From Actinomadura oligospora ATCC 43269 (GTDB lineage: Bacteria > Actinomycetota > Actinomycetes > Streptosporangiales > Streptosporangiaceae), in contig NZ_KI912412.1 of the NCBI RefSeq assembly GCF_000518265.1, forward strand, positions 62,001-126,000: a stretch of DNA of 64,000 nt, in the 5' to 3' direction. The stretch's first letter is position 1. Every line of letters starts with the position of its first letter. Below are positions 6,363 to 13,288 of the stretch, piece by piece. The position numbers and the translations under genes were made by a program. The notes beneath the pieces were generated by a model. That model saw only the letters and a program-made list of their open reading frames with translations, did not search any database and had not been told where the DNA came from.

Positions 6363-7598
6363 GTGCCGTTCGCCCTTTACGTCCTCGCGCTGGCCGTGTT
6401 CGCGCAGGGGACATCGGAATTCATGCTGTCCGGGCTGCTTCCGGACCTCGCCCACGACACCGGCGTCCCGGTCGGGACCGCCGGGACCCTCACCTCGGCG
6501 TTCGCCGCCGGGATGATCGTCGGCGCGCCGCTGATGGCGGCCCTCGCCCGGCGCTGGCCGCGCCGCCGGGCGCTGCTGCTGTTCCTCGCCGCCTTCCTGG
6601 CCGTCCACGTGGCCGGGGCGCTGTCCTCCAGCTTCGCGGTGCTGCTGGTGACCCGCGTGGTCGCCGCGCTCGCGAACGCCGGGTTCCTCGCGGTCGCCGT
6701 CGCGGCGGCGGTCGCCATGGTCCGGCCCGACGCCAAGGGCCGCGCCACCGCGACGCTCCTCGGCGGCGTCACCCTCGCGTGCGTCGCGGGCGTCCCGGCC
6801 GGGGCGCTGCTCGGCCACCTGTGGGGGTGGCGCGCGGCGTTCTGGGCCGTGGCCCTGGTCTCCGCCCCCGCCCTCGTCGCGATCATGACGTCCGTCCCGG
6901 ACGACGCGTCCGCGCGGACGGCCACGCCTTCGGATGCGCGGGCGGGCCTGCGGCGGGAGCTGCGGGTGCTGGGACGCCGGGACGTGCTGCTCGTCCTCGG
7001 CGTGGGCGCGCTGGTCAACGGCGCGACGTTCTGCGCCTTCACCTACCTCGCGCCGCTGGTCACCCGGGTCGCGGGGTTCGGGGACGGCTGGGTGCCCGCG
7101 CTGCTGGCGGTGTTCGGGCTCGGGTCGTTCGCCGGGGTCACCGCGTCCGGACGGCTCGCCGACACCCGGCCCCGGACGGTCCTGGCGGTCGGCGGCGGCG
7201 CGCTGACCGCCGGGTGGGTCGCGCTCGCGGCGTTCGCGGACGTCCCGGCGGCCGTCGTCCCGCTGGTGTTCGCGCAGGGCGCGCTGGGGTTCGGCGTCGG
7301 CTCGACGCTGATCGCCCGCGCGCTCTACGCGGCGGCGGACGCGCCGACCATGGGCGGCGCGTTCGCGACGGCCGCGCTCAACGTGGGCGCGGTCGTCGGT
7401 CCCGTCCTCGGCGGGCTGGCGGTGGACGGCGGCCTCGGCTACCGCGCGCCCGTCTGGGTGAGCGCGGGTCTCGCCGCGGTCGCGCTCGCCGCCGGAGCCC
7501 CTCTGGTCGGCAGGGTCAGTGGCGCGCGCAGGGCCGCCGTCCCTTGTTCGACTTGTTCCGCTTCCGGCCGCGACGCTTGCGTGTGCGCTTGGACATGA
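6363..7598 (+). CDS. Cmx/CmlR-type major facilitator drug exporter
   Basis: A 12-helix MFS antiporter of the chloramphenicol-efflux branch. The translation from the GTG at 6363 begins VPFALYVLALAVFAQGTSEF, then MLSGLLPDLA, almost the textbook start of Cmx/CmlR exporters. ACGGAG is 9 nt upstream; the longer upstream frame is rejected. The MFS loop 2-3 motif (RRWPRRRALL) and the antiporter motif in helix 5 (GGVTLACVAGVPAGALLGHL) are present. The last 27 codons, after helix 12, run antisense through the whole bL37 gene and give an odd Cys/Arg-rich tail (PCSTCSASGRDACVCAWT), so they are probably incidental. Confidence 0.88.
   Translation: MPFALYVLALAVFAQGTSEFMLSGLLPDLAHDTGVPVGTAGTLTSAFAAGMIVGAPLMAALARRWPRRRALLLFLAAFLAVHVAGALSSSFAVLLVTRVVAALANAGFLAVAVAAAVAMVRPDAKGRATATLLGGVTLACVAGVPAGALLGHLWGWRAAFWAVALVSAPALVAIMTSVPDDASARTATPSDARAGLRRELRVLGRRDVLLVLGVGALVNGATFCAFTYLAPLVTRVAGFGDGWVPALLAVFGLGSFAGVTASGRLADTRPRTVLAVGGGALTAGWVALAAFADVPAAVVPLVFAQGALGFGVGSTLIARALYAAADAPTMGGAFATAALNVGAVVGPVLGGLAVDGGLGYRAPVWVSAGLAAVALAAGAPLVGRVSGARRAAVPCSTCSASGRDACVCAWT
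7516..7596 (-). CDS. Ribosomal protein bL37, actinobacterial 50S subunit peptide
   Basis: A 26-residue, extremely basic peptide starting MSKRTRKRRGRKRNKSNKGR and ending RPCARH. It matches the actinobacteria-specific ribosomal protein bL37, first seen in mycobacterial 50S structures, typically 24 residues with the pattern M-K-R-x-R-K-x-R...N-x-G-K-R-P. Here the terminal asparagine-rich end is replaced by CARH. The gene is antisense to the 3' end of the exporter gene: the exporter stop TGA overlaps its ATG (CATGA). No strong Shine-Dalgarno site is visible. Identification is by pattern, not by search. Confidence 0.75.
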   Translation of the reverse strand: MSKRTRKRRGRKRNKSNKGRRPCARH

Positions 7599-7733
7599 CC
7601 CGATTGACCCTCGGAACGGCCGTCCGGGCAAGGCCCTCGGAGGTGACGGCCGCGGACGGCCAGACGAGCCTCACGCCCTGGTGAGGTCGGGGCGAGGGGT
7701 GTGTCAGGACGGGGGTGAGGGGGCGTGACATGC

Positions 7734-7767
7734 GGAAGGCCCGCCGCGCACGCGCGACGGGCCTTCC
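7734..7767 (-). terminator. Hairpin terminator after DUF3710
   Basis: A perfect 10-bp stem (GGAAGGCCCG with CGGGCCTTCC) and a 14-nt loop lie 17 nt downstream of the DUF3710 stop. There is no clear T-run, as is common in actinobacteria. Confidence 0.6.
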
Positions 7768-7783
7768 CTGCGACCGTTCCGGG

Positions 7784-8611
7784 TCAGCGGACCTCGGTGA
7801 TCTCCGGGCCGCGCTCGAACGGGTCGAACGTCTCCCCGTTCTCCTCGCCCTCGTCCTCGGCGGCCTCCTGGAACTCCTTCGGGATCTGGAGCTCCAGCAG
7901 TTCGCGCGGGGGCATCGGGGACTCGCCGCGGACGACGACCACGCCGCTCAGCACGTCCTCGAGGACCTGCCACTGCTCCTCGTCCTCGATCGCGGCGCCC
8001 TGCACCACGGCCTGGAGGAACCAGCGCGGGCCGTCCACGCCGACGAACCGGATGATCTGCGGGGCCCAGCCCTGCTCGATGAACTCGGCCGGGATCTGCT
8101 CCTTGACCTCGTCCGGCATCTCGGCCAGGACCTCTTCGGTCAGGGCGGCGGGCACCATGGCCAGCAGCTCGTCGCCGAAGGGACCCTCGACCTCCTGGAC
8201 CTGGCCACCGGCGTTCTCGGTGATGTCCTGGGCGGTCTCGCGCCGCACCTCGGCCCAGATGCCGCTGCGCTTGGGCGCCGCGAACACCTGGAGCTGCATC
8301 GCGCTCTCCTCGTACTGGACGAGGACGGCGACGGGCCGCCCGTCCAGCGGGTTGCCCTCCTCGTCCACCTGGGTGGCCTCGAAGTTCACCTGGAACCCCA
8401 GGCCCGGCGCGACCGGGATCTGCATGGCGCCGAAGTCCAGGCGCTGCAGTTCGGGGTGGGAGTCCTCGGAGTCCCACGGGCCGCCCTTGGCGCCCTCCTC
8501 GTCGGAGGTCGCCTCCTCGGCCTCGGCCTCAGCGGCTTCGACGGCCTCCTCGGCGGCGTTCTCCGCGCCCTTCGCGGGCTCGTCGTCCCGCCGGCGACGT
8601 CCAAAAGCCAC
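7784..8611 (-). CDS. DUF3710 family protein
   Basis: A 275-residue acidic protein with a charged, low-complexity N-terminus (to residue 45) and a conserved core beginning GPWDSEDSHPELQRLDFGAM, continuing QIPVAPGLGFQVNFEA, with the DGPRWFLQAVVQGAA segment typical of DUF3710. The function is unknown. It lies 3 bp downstream of dut in the same direction, an order I know from Mycobacterium and Streptomyces, so co-transcription is very likely. Confidence 0.9.
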   Translation of the reverse strand: MAFGRRRRDDEPAKGAENAAEEAVEAAEAEAEEATSDEEGAKGGPWDSEDSHPELQRLDFGAMQIPVAPGLGFQVNFEATQVDEEGNPLDGRPVAVLVQYEESAMQLQVFAAPKRSGIWAEVRRETAQDITENAGGQVQEVEGPFGDELLAMVPAALTEEVLAEMPDEVKEQIPAEFIEQGWAPQIIRFVGVDGPRWFLQAVVQGAAIEDEEQWQVLEDVLSGVVVVRGESPMPPRELLELQIPKEFQEAAEDEGEENGETFDPFERGPEITEVR

Positions 8612-8614
8612 GAC

Positions 8615-9085
8615 TCACACTCCTTCTCGACTGTGCTGGTTGTCCGCGAATCCGCCCGTGGAGCCGAAACCGTTCGCTCCGCGTGACGATCCGGGAAGTT
8701 CTGCGACCTCGTGGAAGACCGCGTGCTCCACCCGCTGGACGACCAGCTGGGCGATGCGGTCCCCGCGCCGCAGCCGGACGGCGGCACGCTGGTCGGTGTT
8801 CAGCAGGGTCACCTTGATCTCACCCCGATAGCCGGCGTCGACCGTACCGGGTGCGTTAACGATGGTCACCCCAAACTTAGCGCCCAAACCAGACCTTGGG
8901 TGGACGAAGGCCGCGTAACCGTCGGGAAGGGCGATCGCCACCCCCGTCGGGACGACCCGCCGCTCGCCCGGCGCGAGGTCGACGTCCTCGGCGGCGAACA
9001 GATCGGCGCCCGCGTCGCCCGCGTGCGCGTACGAGGGCGCGGGCAGCCCGGGATCGAGCCGCTTCAACAGGACGTCCACGCTCAC
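8615..9085 (-). CDS. dut: Deoxyuridine 5'-triphosphate nucleotidohydrolase (dUTPase)
   Basis: This trimeric enzyme hydrolyses dUTP to dUMP and pyrophosphate, keeping uracil out of DNA. All five dUTPase motifs are present in the 156 residues: AGDAGADLFA, HPRSGLGAKFG, GTVDAGYRGEI with the catalytic Asp, RGDRIAQLV, and the C-terminal P-loop-like RGANGFGSTGG. The GTG start gives MSVDVLLKRLDP, the usual actinobacterial N-terminus. It is followed by DUF3710 and preceded by a thioesterase gene. Confidence 0.96.
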   Translation of the reverse strand: MSVDVLLKRLDPGLPAPSYAHAGDAGADLFAAEDVDLAPGERRVVPTGVAIALPDGYAAFVHPRSGLGAKFGVTIVNAPGTVDAGYRGEIKVTLLNTDQRAAVRLRRGDRIAQLVVQRVEHAVFHEVAELPGSSRGANGFGSTGGFADNQHSREGV

Positions 9086-9162
9086 CGCACGCTCCGTTCT
9101 GGTCGGGGCCGCTCTCCGGCGCCCGCTCCGGTCGGGGCCGCCGTCGGCGCGACCCCTTCTGA

Positions 9163-9197
9163 TCAGGGATTGACCCGTCTTGTCAGGGATTGACCCG
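9163..9197. repeat. 20-bp tandem duplication over the thioesterase stop codon
   Basis: TCAGGGATTGACCCG occurs at 9163-9177 and again at 9183-9197 (period 20). The second copy contains the real stop codon of the thioesterase gene (minus strand, TCA at 9183-9185); the first repeats it just downstream. It is one of several duplications in the window that straddle a stop codon. Confidence 0.85.
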
Positions 9198-9737
9198 GCC
9201 GCCGACGTCGGTGCCCTCCATGCCGCCCACGCCGTCCCCGTGGACCTCGAAATGGGCCACCGGGACCTCGACGAACAACGCCGCCGCGCGCACCGCGACC
9301 GGGCCGTCCAGGGCGTCCATGCGGGCCTCGGCCTCCAGGTACGCCTTGCGCCCGACGACGCCGGTGCAGCGCGTCCGGATGTACAGGGTGGTGCCCACCG
9401 GCACCGGGAGCACGTAGTCGGTCTCCAGGCGGCCGGTGACATAGGGCTTGCGGAGCAGCCACACGACCATACCGAGCGCCTCGTCCATCGCCGTGGCCAA
9501 AACGCCGCCGTGCGCGAGACCGGCGGCGCCCTGGTGGACGTCGCCGACCGTGAACTTGGCCGACACGCCGAGCCCGTCGTCGCTCACGGCCTCCAGGTGC
9601 AGCCCGGTCGGGTGGCCGGGGCCGCAGCCGAAGCACTGTTCGTAGTGCGGGCCCAGCGGCTCCCCGAGGGGCGCGTCGGGGTGGGGCCGGGGCACGGGCG
9701 TGCCCGCGGGCGGGACGGTCAGGTGGGAGCGGTTCAC
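9183..9737 (-). CDS. PaaI-like hotdog-fold thioesterase
   Basis: A 184-residue protein with the PaaI/acyl-CoA thioesterase core: EQCFGCGPGHPTGLHLEAV, then GLAHGGVLATAMDEALGMVV, the helix bearing the catalytic HGG and Asp/Glu region, and RLETDYVLPVPVGTTL. It should hydrolyse a CoA thioester, substrate unknown. The two cysteines in CFGCGP are typical of this subgroup. The GTG start reads MNRSHLTVPPAG. It lies upstream of dut, an arrangement found in other actinobacteria. Confidence 0.86.
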   Translation of the reverse strand: MNRSHLTVPPAGTPVPRPHPDAPLGEPLGPHYEQCFGCGPGHPTGLHLEAVSDDGLGVSAKFTVGDVHQGAAGLAHGGVLATAMDEALGMVVWLLRKPYVTGRLETDYVLPVPVGTTLYIRTRCTGVVGRKAYLEAEARMDALDGPVAVRAAALFVEVPVAHFEVHGDGVGGMEGTDVGGRVNP

Positions 9738-9811
9738 GACCTCAATTTACCGGCTCTTCCTTATGACCACTTCCGGCACGTTTACCTCTCCGAGCCGGAA
9801 GGCGCACGTAT

Positions 9812-9827
9812 TGTGATCTCCGTCACG
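9812..9827. promoter_or_regulatory. CRP/GlxR-like operator before the mau-like operon
   Basis: TGTGATCTCCGTCACG matches the CRP/GlxR pattern TGTGA-N6-TCACA at nine of ten positions. It is 52 bp upstream of the GTG of the first gene of the mau-like operon and 75 bp from the divergent thioesterase start. The controlling gene cannot be decided from sequence. Confidence 0.5.
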
Positions 9828-9878
9828 GCGCTCTCATTACGTCCCAAAGGCGGGCTTTACGGCGAAAGGTGACGAACC

Positions 9879-10574
9879 GTGGGACATCAGGTCATCCACC
9901 GATCCCTTGACGGCACCCGCGTCCGGCTCAGCGGCGACCACGACCTCGGCAGGCCGTTCACCTCGGTCACCCGGGTCACCGCGGGCGGGCGCCTCCACGA
10001 GATGTCCGGCGGAACCCGCCCGGGCGCGATGGCCTGGGCCGAGGACATCGGCGTCGCCCGGTTCGAGCAGGAGTTCCGCGTCCAGGGCGGACGGCTGCGG
10101 ATCGGGCACGCGGCGCCGGTCCGCGACCCCGACACCGGGCAGCGCGACGTGGCCCTCGCCGCGGTGTGGGAGGGCCGCCGCTTCGCGGTCTTCACCCACA
10201 TCCACGGCGGCCGTCCGGCGGACGCCGTGGCGTTCCTGTCCGGGCTGCGGCTGACCGAGCACGACGACGGGATCAGCGTCGCGCCCGCCGCGCGGCACGT
10301 CGCCATCCCCGAGCCCGCCGAGCTGGTCAAGGAGGTCCCCGGCCTCGGCCTGCTGGAGATCACCGCGCTGACCGCCGAGACGCGCAAGCGGCTGCCGGGC
10401 TGGCGCGGCGCGTCCGTGGCGGGCGGCGAGCTCTTCCAGGACACCGTGGACGGCCAGGGGCCCTACTTCCTGCTCGCGCTGAGCCGCCTGCTGGTGACCG
10501 TCCTGCCGGAGGAGGACCAGGTCCGGCGCGTCCCGGGGCGGCTCGCGTCGCTGTCGGTCGAAGCGGTCCGCTGA
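9879..10574 (+). CDS. Unassigned soluble protein, first gene of the mau-like operon
   Basis: A 231-residue protein with no signal peptide, membrane helix or motif I recognise. It looks like two similar-sized halves joined near residue 140 (HVAIPEPAELVKEVPGLGLL). The N-terminal half is beta-rich (GTRVRLSGDHDLGRPFTSVT, MSGGTRPGAMAWAED). It contains no cysteine. The GTG start has a good ribosome site (AAAGGTGA). Its stop overlaps the next start (TGATG), so it belongs to the operon with the MauE-like and MauD-like genes. It is not a beta-propeller and is too short to be the methylamine dehydrogenase heavy chain. Confidence 0.75.
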   Translation: MGHQVIHRSLDGTRVRLSGDHDLGRPFTSVTRVTAGGRLHEMSGGTRPGAMAWAEDIGVARFEQEFRVQGGRLRIGHAAPVRDPDTGQRDVALAAVWEGRRFAVFTHIHGGRPADAVAFLSGLRLTEHDDGISVAPAARHVAIPEPAELVKEVPGLGLLEITALTAETRKRLPGWRGASVAGGELFQDTVDGQGPYFLLALSRLLVTVLPEEDQVRRVPGRLASLSVEAVR

Positions 10575-11131
10575 TGGCCGGACTCGCCGCCCTGACCGGG
10601 GCCGTCGCCGTCCCGCTCGTCCTGGTCCTCTCCCTGTACGGCCACCTTCGCGGGCGCTCGCTGGCGGCGGCGCTGCGGGCGCAGGGGACGGTCCCGTCCC
10701 GGCTGGCGCCGGGCGTGGCGTCCCTGGCGGTGATCGCCGAGGCCGGAGCGCTGGGAGCGCTCCTCGCGGGCCTGGCCCTCCGCCGGACGGACCTGACCCA
10801 CGGCGCCCTGGCCGCCGCGACCGTCCTCTTCGCCGTCTACGCGGCCTACGCGGCGTATGTGACCCGAACGGCCCGGACGGCCCGTCCGGACCGAGCGGGG
10901 TCCGGCCGCCGGGTGCCGTGCGGCTGCGGCGGCGATCTCTCGACGCCGATGTCGGTGTGGGTCGTCGCGCGGGCCGCCGGGCTGGCCGTCCTCGCCCTCG
11001 GCGGAGCCGTGACGCCGCCCCCCGCGCCGGACGCCACGACCGCCACCGGAATCGTCGCGGGAGCCGCGCTCGGCGTCCTCCTGTGGACCCTCCCCCGTGC
11101 CATGGACGCCTCGGAAAGGAGCCTGGGGTGA
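10574..11131 (+). CDS. MauE-like membrane redox protein (DoxX/MauE superfamily)
   Basis: A 185-residue integral membrane protein with four hydrophobic segments (about residues 6-23, 48-70, 78-97 and 125-145, with a further one near 158-175). Residues 114-130 read VPCGCGGDLSTPMSVWV, matching the PCGC-x-G...(P)VS..xVARN signature of MauE-like redox proteins, with Cys116 and Cys118 as the likely redox pair at the membrane face. In methylamine utilisation MauE works with MauD to form disulfides in the exported light chain. Here it lies directly before a MauD-like gene and a 12-Cys exported protein, which supports the same kind of role. Confidence 0.78.
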   Translation: MAGLAALTGAVAVPLVLVLSLYGHLRGRSLAAALRAQGTVPSRLAPGVASLAVIAEAGALGALLAGLALRRTDLTHGALAAATVLFAVYAAYAAYVTRTARTARPDRAGSGRRVPCGCGGDLSTPMSVWVVARAAGLAVLALGGAVTPPPAPDATTATGIVAGAALGVLLWTLPRAMDASERSLG

Positions 11132-11601
11132 GTTTTCAGACCAGTGCGCTGCTGCTGTCGTGGGTGGCGATCCTGCTGCTGGCCCTGGTGGTGGCGGGCC
11201 TGATCCGGCAGGTGCACGCGCTCGCCGGGACGGGCCGCACCGCCCCCGCGCGGCTCGCGGCGGGCCCCGAGACCGGCGCCGCGGCGCCCGGCTTCGAGCG
11301 GCTCGGCCCCGGCCTGGTGCTCTTCCTCGACCGCGACTGCGGCGTGTGCGACGAGGTCCTGTCGCTGGCCGAGCCGCCGCTGCGGGCGGTCTTCGCGGGG
11401 CCCGCGCCGGTCGCGGTCGCGCCCGGCGTGACCGTCCTGGCGAACGAGGGCGACGGGCTGTTCGACGACTACCGCGTCCCCGCCACCCCGTTCGCGGTGG
11501 TGCTGACGGAGGACGGGCGGGTGGGCCGGGCGGCCCCGGTCGGGTCGCCCGACTCGCTGCGTGAACTGCTGCAACCCGAGGGAGTCGGAGGTGCGCGATG
11601 A
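11128..11601 (+). CDS. MauD-like membrane-anchored thioredoxin-fold protein
   Basis: A 157-residue protein with one N-terminal membrane helix (about residues 6-26) followed by a small thioredoxin-like domain outside the membrane. The active site is CGVC (Cys71 and Cys74, in LFLDRDCGVCDEVLSL) and the cis-proline loop is ATPFAVVL (Thr120-Pro121). This is the MauD arrangement: an anchored disulfide oxidoreductase. The start overlaps the upstream stop (GTGA) and its stop overlaps the next ATG (ATGA), so all three genes are translationally coupled. The probable substrate is the Cys-rich protein encoded next. Confidence 0.8.
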   Translation: MSFQTSALLLSWVAILLLALVVAGLIRQVHALAGTGRTAPARLAAGPETGAAAPGFERLGPGLVLFLDRDCGVCDEVLSLAEPPLRAVFAGPAPVAVAPGVTVLANEGDGLFDDYRVPATPFAVVLTEDGRVGRAAPVGSPDSLRELLQPEGVGGAR

Positions 11602-12155
11602 TCGAGCTTGAGGACATCCCGCCGCTGCGCGGGCCACGGCCGCCCGGAACCGAGCGGGTGCGCCGCCGGGCGCCCGAGGACGAGGGGCCGCGGTTCCGGC
11701 CCGCCCGGCGCGGGCTGCTGGCGGGCCTCGCGGCGGCCGGGGCCACGGCCGGGCTGAACGCGATCGGGGTGCTGCCGCCCGCGCGGCAGGCGCTCGCCGA
11801 GGGCTTCAGCCTGACCAGCGGTTACTACGACATCTACCCGCACTGCCCACCCGGCGAGCCGAGCGTCGGGTGCTCGCCGGGGTGCGGGCCGAGCCTGGTG
11901 TGCTCGGTGTGCTGCCGGACGAGCGGCAAGTACAAGGGCTACCACCGGTCCGGCGTGTCCGACCCGCACCGCTACAAGCTGCGGCCGAACCAGTGCTACG
12001 GCGGCAAGTGGGACGGCTGGCTCTGGAAGGTCTCCAAGAGCTGCGGGAACTGCCGCAAGGGCGTCACCTGGCGGTGCCACGACGGCTGGAAGAAGTCCAA
12101 GCGCGGGAACTGGTACAAGACGATCTGCCGCAAGGCGGTCGCGTGCTACAACTGA
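11598..12155 (+). CDS. Twin-arginine exported, 12-cysteine, tryptophan-rich basic protein
   Basis: The 185-residue precursor has a long N-terminus, a twin arginine (RPARRGLLAGL, Arg37-Arg38), a hydrophobic stretch and a likely cleavage near ARQALA-EGF (residue 68). The mature part of about 117 residues holds twelve cysteines (83, 92, 96, 102, 105, 106, 133, 149, 152, 160, 177, 183), six tryptophans (138, 141, 143, 158, 164, 172) and about twenty Lys/Arg against five or six acidic residues. The MauA light chain of methylamine dehydrogenase also has an unusually long twin-arginine leader, twelve cysteines in six disulfides and a Trp-derived cofactor, but spacing and flanking sequence differ, so homology is unproven. 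It could be a structural, enzymatic or antimicrobial secreted protein. Confidence 0.75.
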   Translation: MIELEDIPPLRGPRPPGTERVRRRAPEDEGPRFRPARRGLLAGLAAAGATAGLNAIGVLPPARQALAEGFSLTSGYYDIYPHCPPGEPSVGCSPGCGPSLVCSVCCRTSGKYKGYHRSGVSDPHRYKLRPNQCYGGKWDGWLWKVSKSCGNCRKGVTWRCHDGWKKSKRGNWYKTICRKAVACYN

Positions 12156-12319
12156 CCGCCCTCCCGGCGGGACGGCTGCGCCGGGCCCTGACCGAGCCGC
12201 TGCTGCCGGTCGCGGCCCTGGCGCTCCTGGCGGTCGCCGCCGCGGCGCTGGACGCCACGGTGCTGTGCTGGGCGGCGGTCGGGGCTTTGGCCGGGTTCGC
12301 GCTGTCCGGATCGGTTTGA
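12143..12319 (+). CDS. 58-residue membrane protein
   Basis: The translation begins VLQLTALPAGRLRRALTEPL and has two short hydrophobic helices (about residues 20-34 and 38-55) and one cysteine in TVLCWAAVG. The GTG overlaps the last codons of the 12-Cys gene in another frame, preceded by AAGG. The overlap and same-strand continuity suggest it belongs to the operon. It is too short for family assignment. Confidence 0.5.
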   Translation: MLQLTALPAGRLRRALTEPLLPVAALALLAVAAAALDATVLCWAAVGALAGFALSGSV

Positions 12320-12337
12320 ACGCGTAACAGCGAATCC

Positions 12338-12898
12338 GTGCTGTTCTCGCCAGGTTGGCGGGCCCCGATACGGCAGGGCGAGGTCCTGGCCGTCTTCTCT
12401 CTCGGGCTGGTGCTCGGGGGCACGCTGAGCGCCGGAGTGGTCTGGCTGGCGTCCGGGCTGGTCGCGCCCGTTCCCGCGACGGCACGCGCGGCGCTGACCG
12501 TCCTGGTCGCGGCGGTCGCGGCGGCGCGCGAGGCCGGGCTGGCCCGCCTTCCGCTGCCGCAGAACGCGCGGCAGATCCCGCAGGAGGTGCTGATGCACCG
12601 GCTGCGGACGGGATCGCTCCGGTTCGGCTTCGAGATGGGCACGGGCGTCCGGACGTACGTGTCGGCCTCGTCCCCGTACGTCCTGGCGCTGGGGCTGCTG
12701 CTCGCGCACCTGAGCGCTCCGGCGACGCTGCTGGCGGGCGTGGCGTTCGGCGCCGGCCGGGCCCTGAGCGCGGCCCTCACCTACTGGGCCCGCTCCCGCG
12801 AACGGGACGCCCTGATCGCCGCGCGCATGACGTGGGTCAAGAACGTCACGGCCCTGTCCGTCCTCGCCACCGCGTCGCTTCTGCTGCTGGCGTCCTGA
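12338..12898 (+). CDS. Unassigned integral membrane protein of the mau-like operon
   Basis: A 186-residue protein with four predicted membrane helices (about residues 16-45, 48-66, 108-150 as two helices, and 168-185). Its most distinctive stretch, between helices 2 and 3, reads LPLPQNARQIPQEVLMHRLR then FGFEMGTGVRTYV. I recall similar segments in actinobacterial membrane proteins near MauE/MauD-like genes but cannot name a family. There are no cysteines, so it is not a DsbD/CcdA-type electron carrier. It may assist export or membrane redox assembly. The start (GTG, 18 nt after the previous stop) has no clear ribosome site. Confidence 0.6.
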   Translation: MLFSPGWRAPIRQGEVLAVFSLGLVLGGTLSAGVVWLASGLVAPVPATARAALTVLVAAVAAAREAGLARLPLPQNARQIPQEVLMHRLRTGSLRFGFEMGTGVRTYVSASSPYVLALGLLLAHLSAPATLLAGVAFGAGRALSAALTYWARSRERDALIAARMTWVKNVTALSVLATASLLLLAS

Positions 12899-12966
12899 TT
12901 CTTCGGGCGGGCCGAGGCGGGAACCGGCGAAGCGGGCGGAGCGTCCATTCCGGTGTGAGGCGGGAC

Positions 12967-13260
12967 ATGGGCGAGCGGCTGCCGCATCTTCTGGTGTGGC
13001 TGATCGTCCTGCTCGCGGGCGCTTCGGGCGGCGATCTGCCGCGGCTGGTGGTCGTGGCGTCGCTCGCGGCCGTCGCCGGGCTCGTGGTGCTCGCGGCGAC
13101 CCGCGCCGTCCGGGCCGACGCCCTGCCGGTGGTCGGACGCGTCCGGACGACCCTGCGCGACCGGACCTCGCGGACGGCGTTCCTCCCCCAGCGCGATCCC
13201 GACGCGGCCGGACGGCCTCGTCCCAGGGCCCCGGGACGGGCGATCAGGTTCTCGCACTGA
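12967..13260 (+). CDS. DUF6412-like small membrane protein
   Basis: A 97-residue protein starting MGERLPHLLVWLIVLLAGAS, with two membrane helices (about residues 7-22 and 27-48) and a basic C-terminus (RTAFLPQRDPDAAGRPRPRA, then PGR). The tail pattern FLxxRDPDAAGRPRPRAPG and the position immediately before a YidC-like gene match DUF6412 as I know it from Streptomyces. It has no known function; co-occurrence suggests it works with the insertase. Confidence 0.7.
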   Translation: MGERLPHLLVWLIVLLAGASGGDLPRLVVVASLAAVAGLVVLAATRAVRADALPVVGRVRTTLRDRTSRTAFLPQRDPDAAGRPRPRAPGRAIRFSH

Positions 13261-13288
13261 TCGTCCCGTCAAGCCCTGGAGGAACGTC

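Noticed and set aside
6057..7631. A 524-residue minus-strand frame over the exporter gene
   Set aside because: Highly charged, motif-free shadow of the exporter; the real minus-strand gene here is only bL37.
11598..12155. Calling the 12-Cys protein a methylamine dehydrogenase light chain (mauA)
   Set aside because: The count of cysteines and the leader agree, but spacing, flanking sequence and strong positive charge differ, and no heavy chain or cofactor-maturation gene is present. Recorded as resemblance only.
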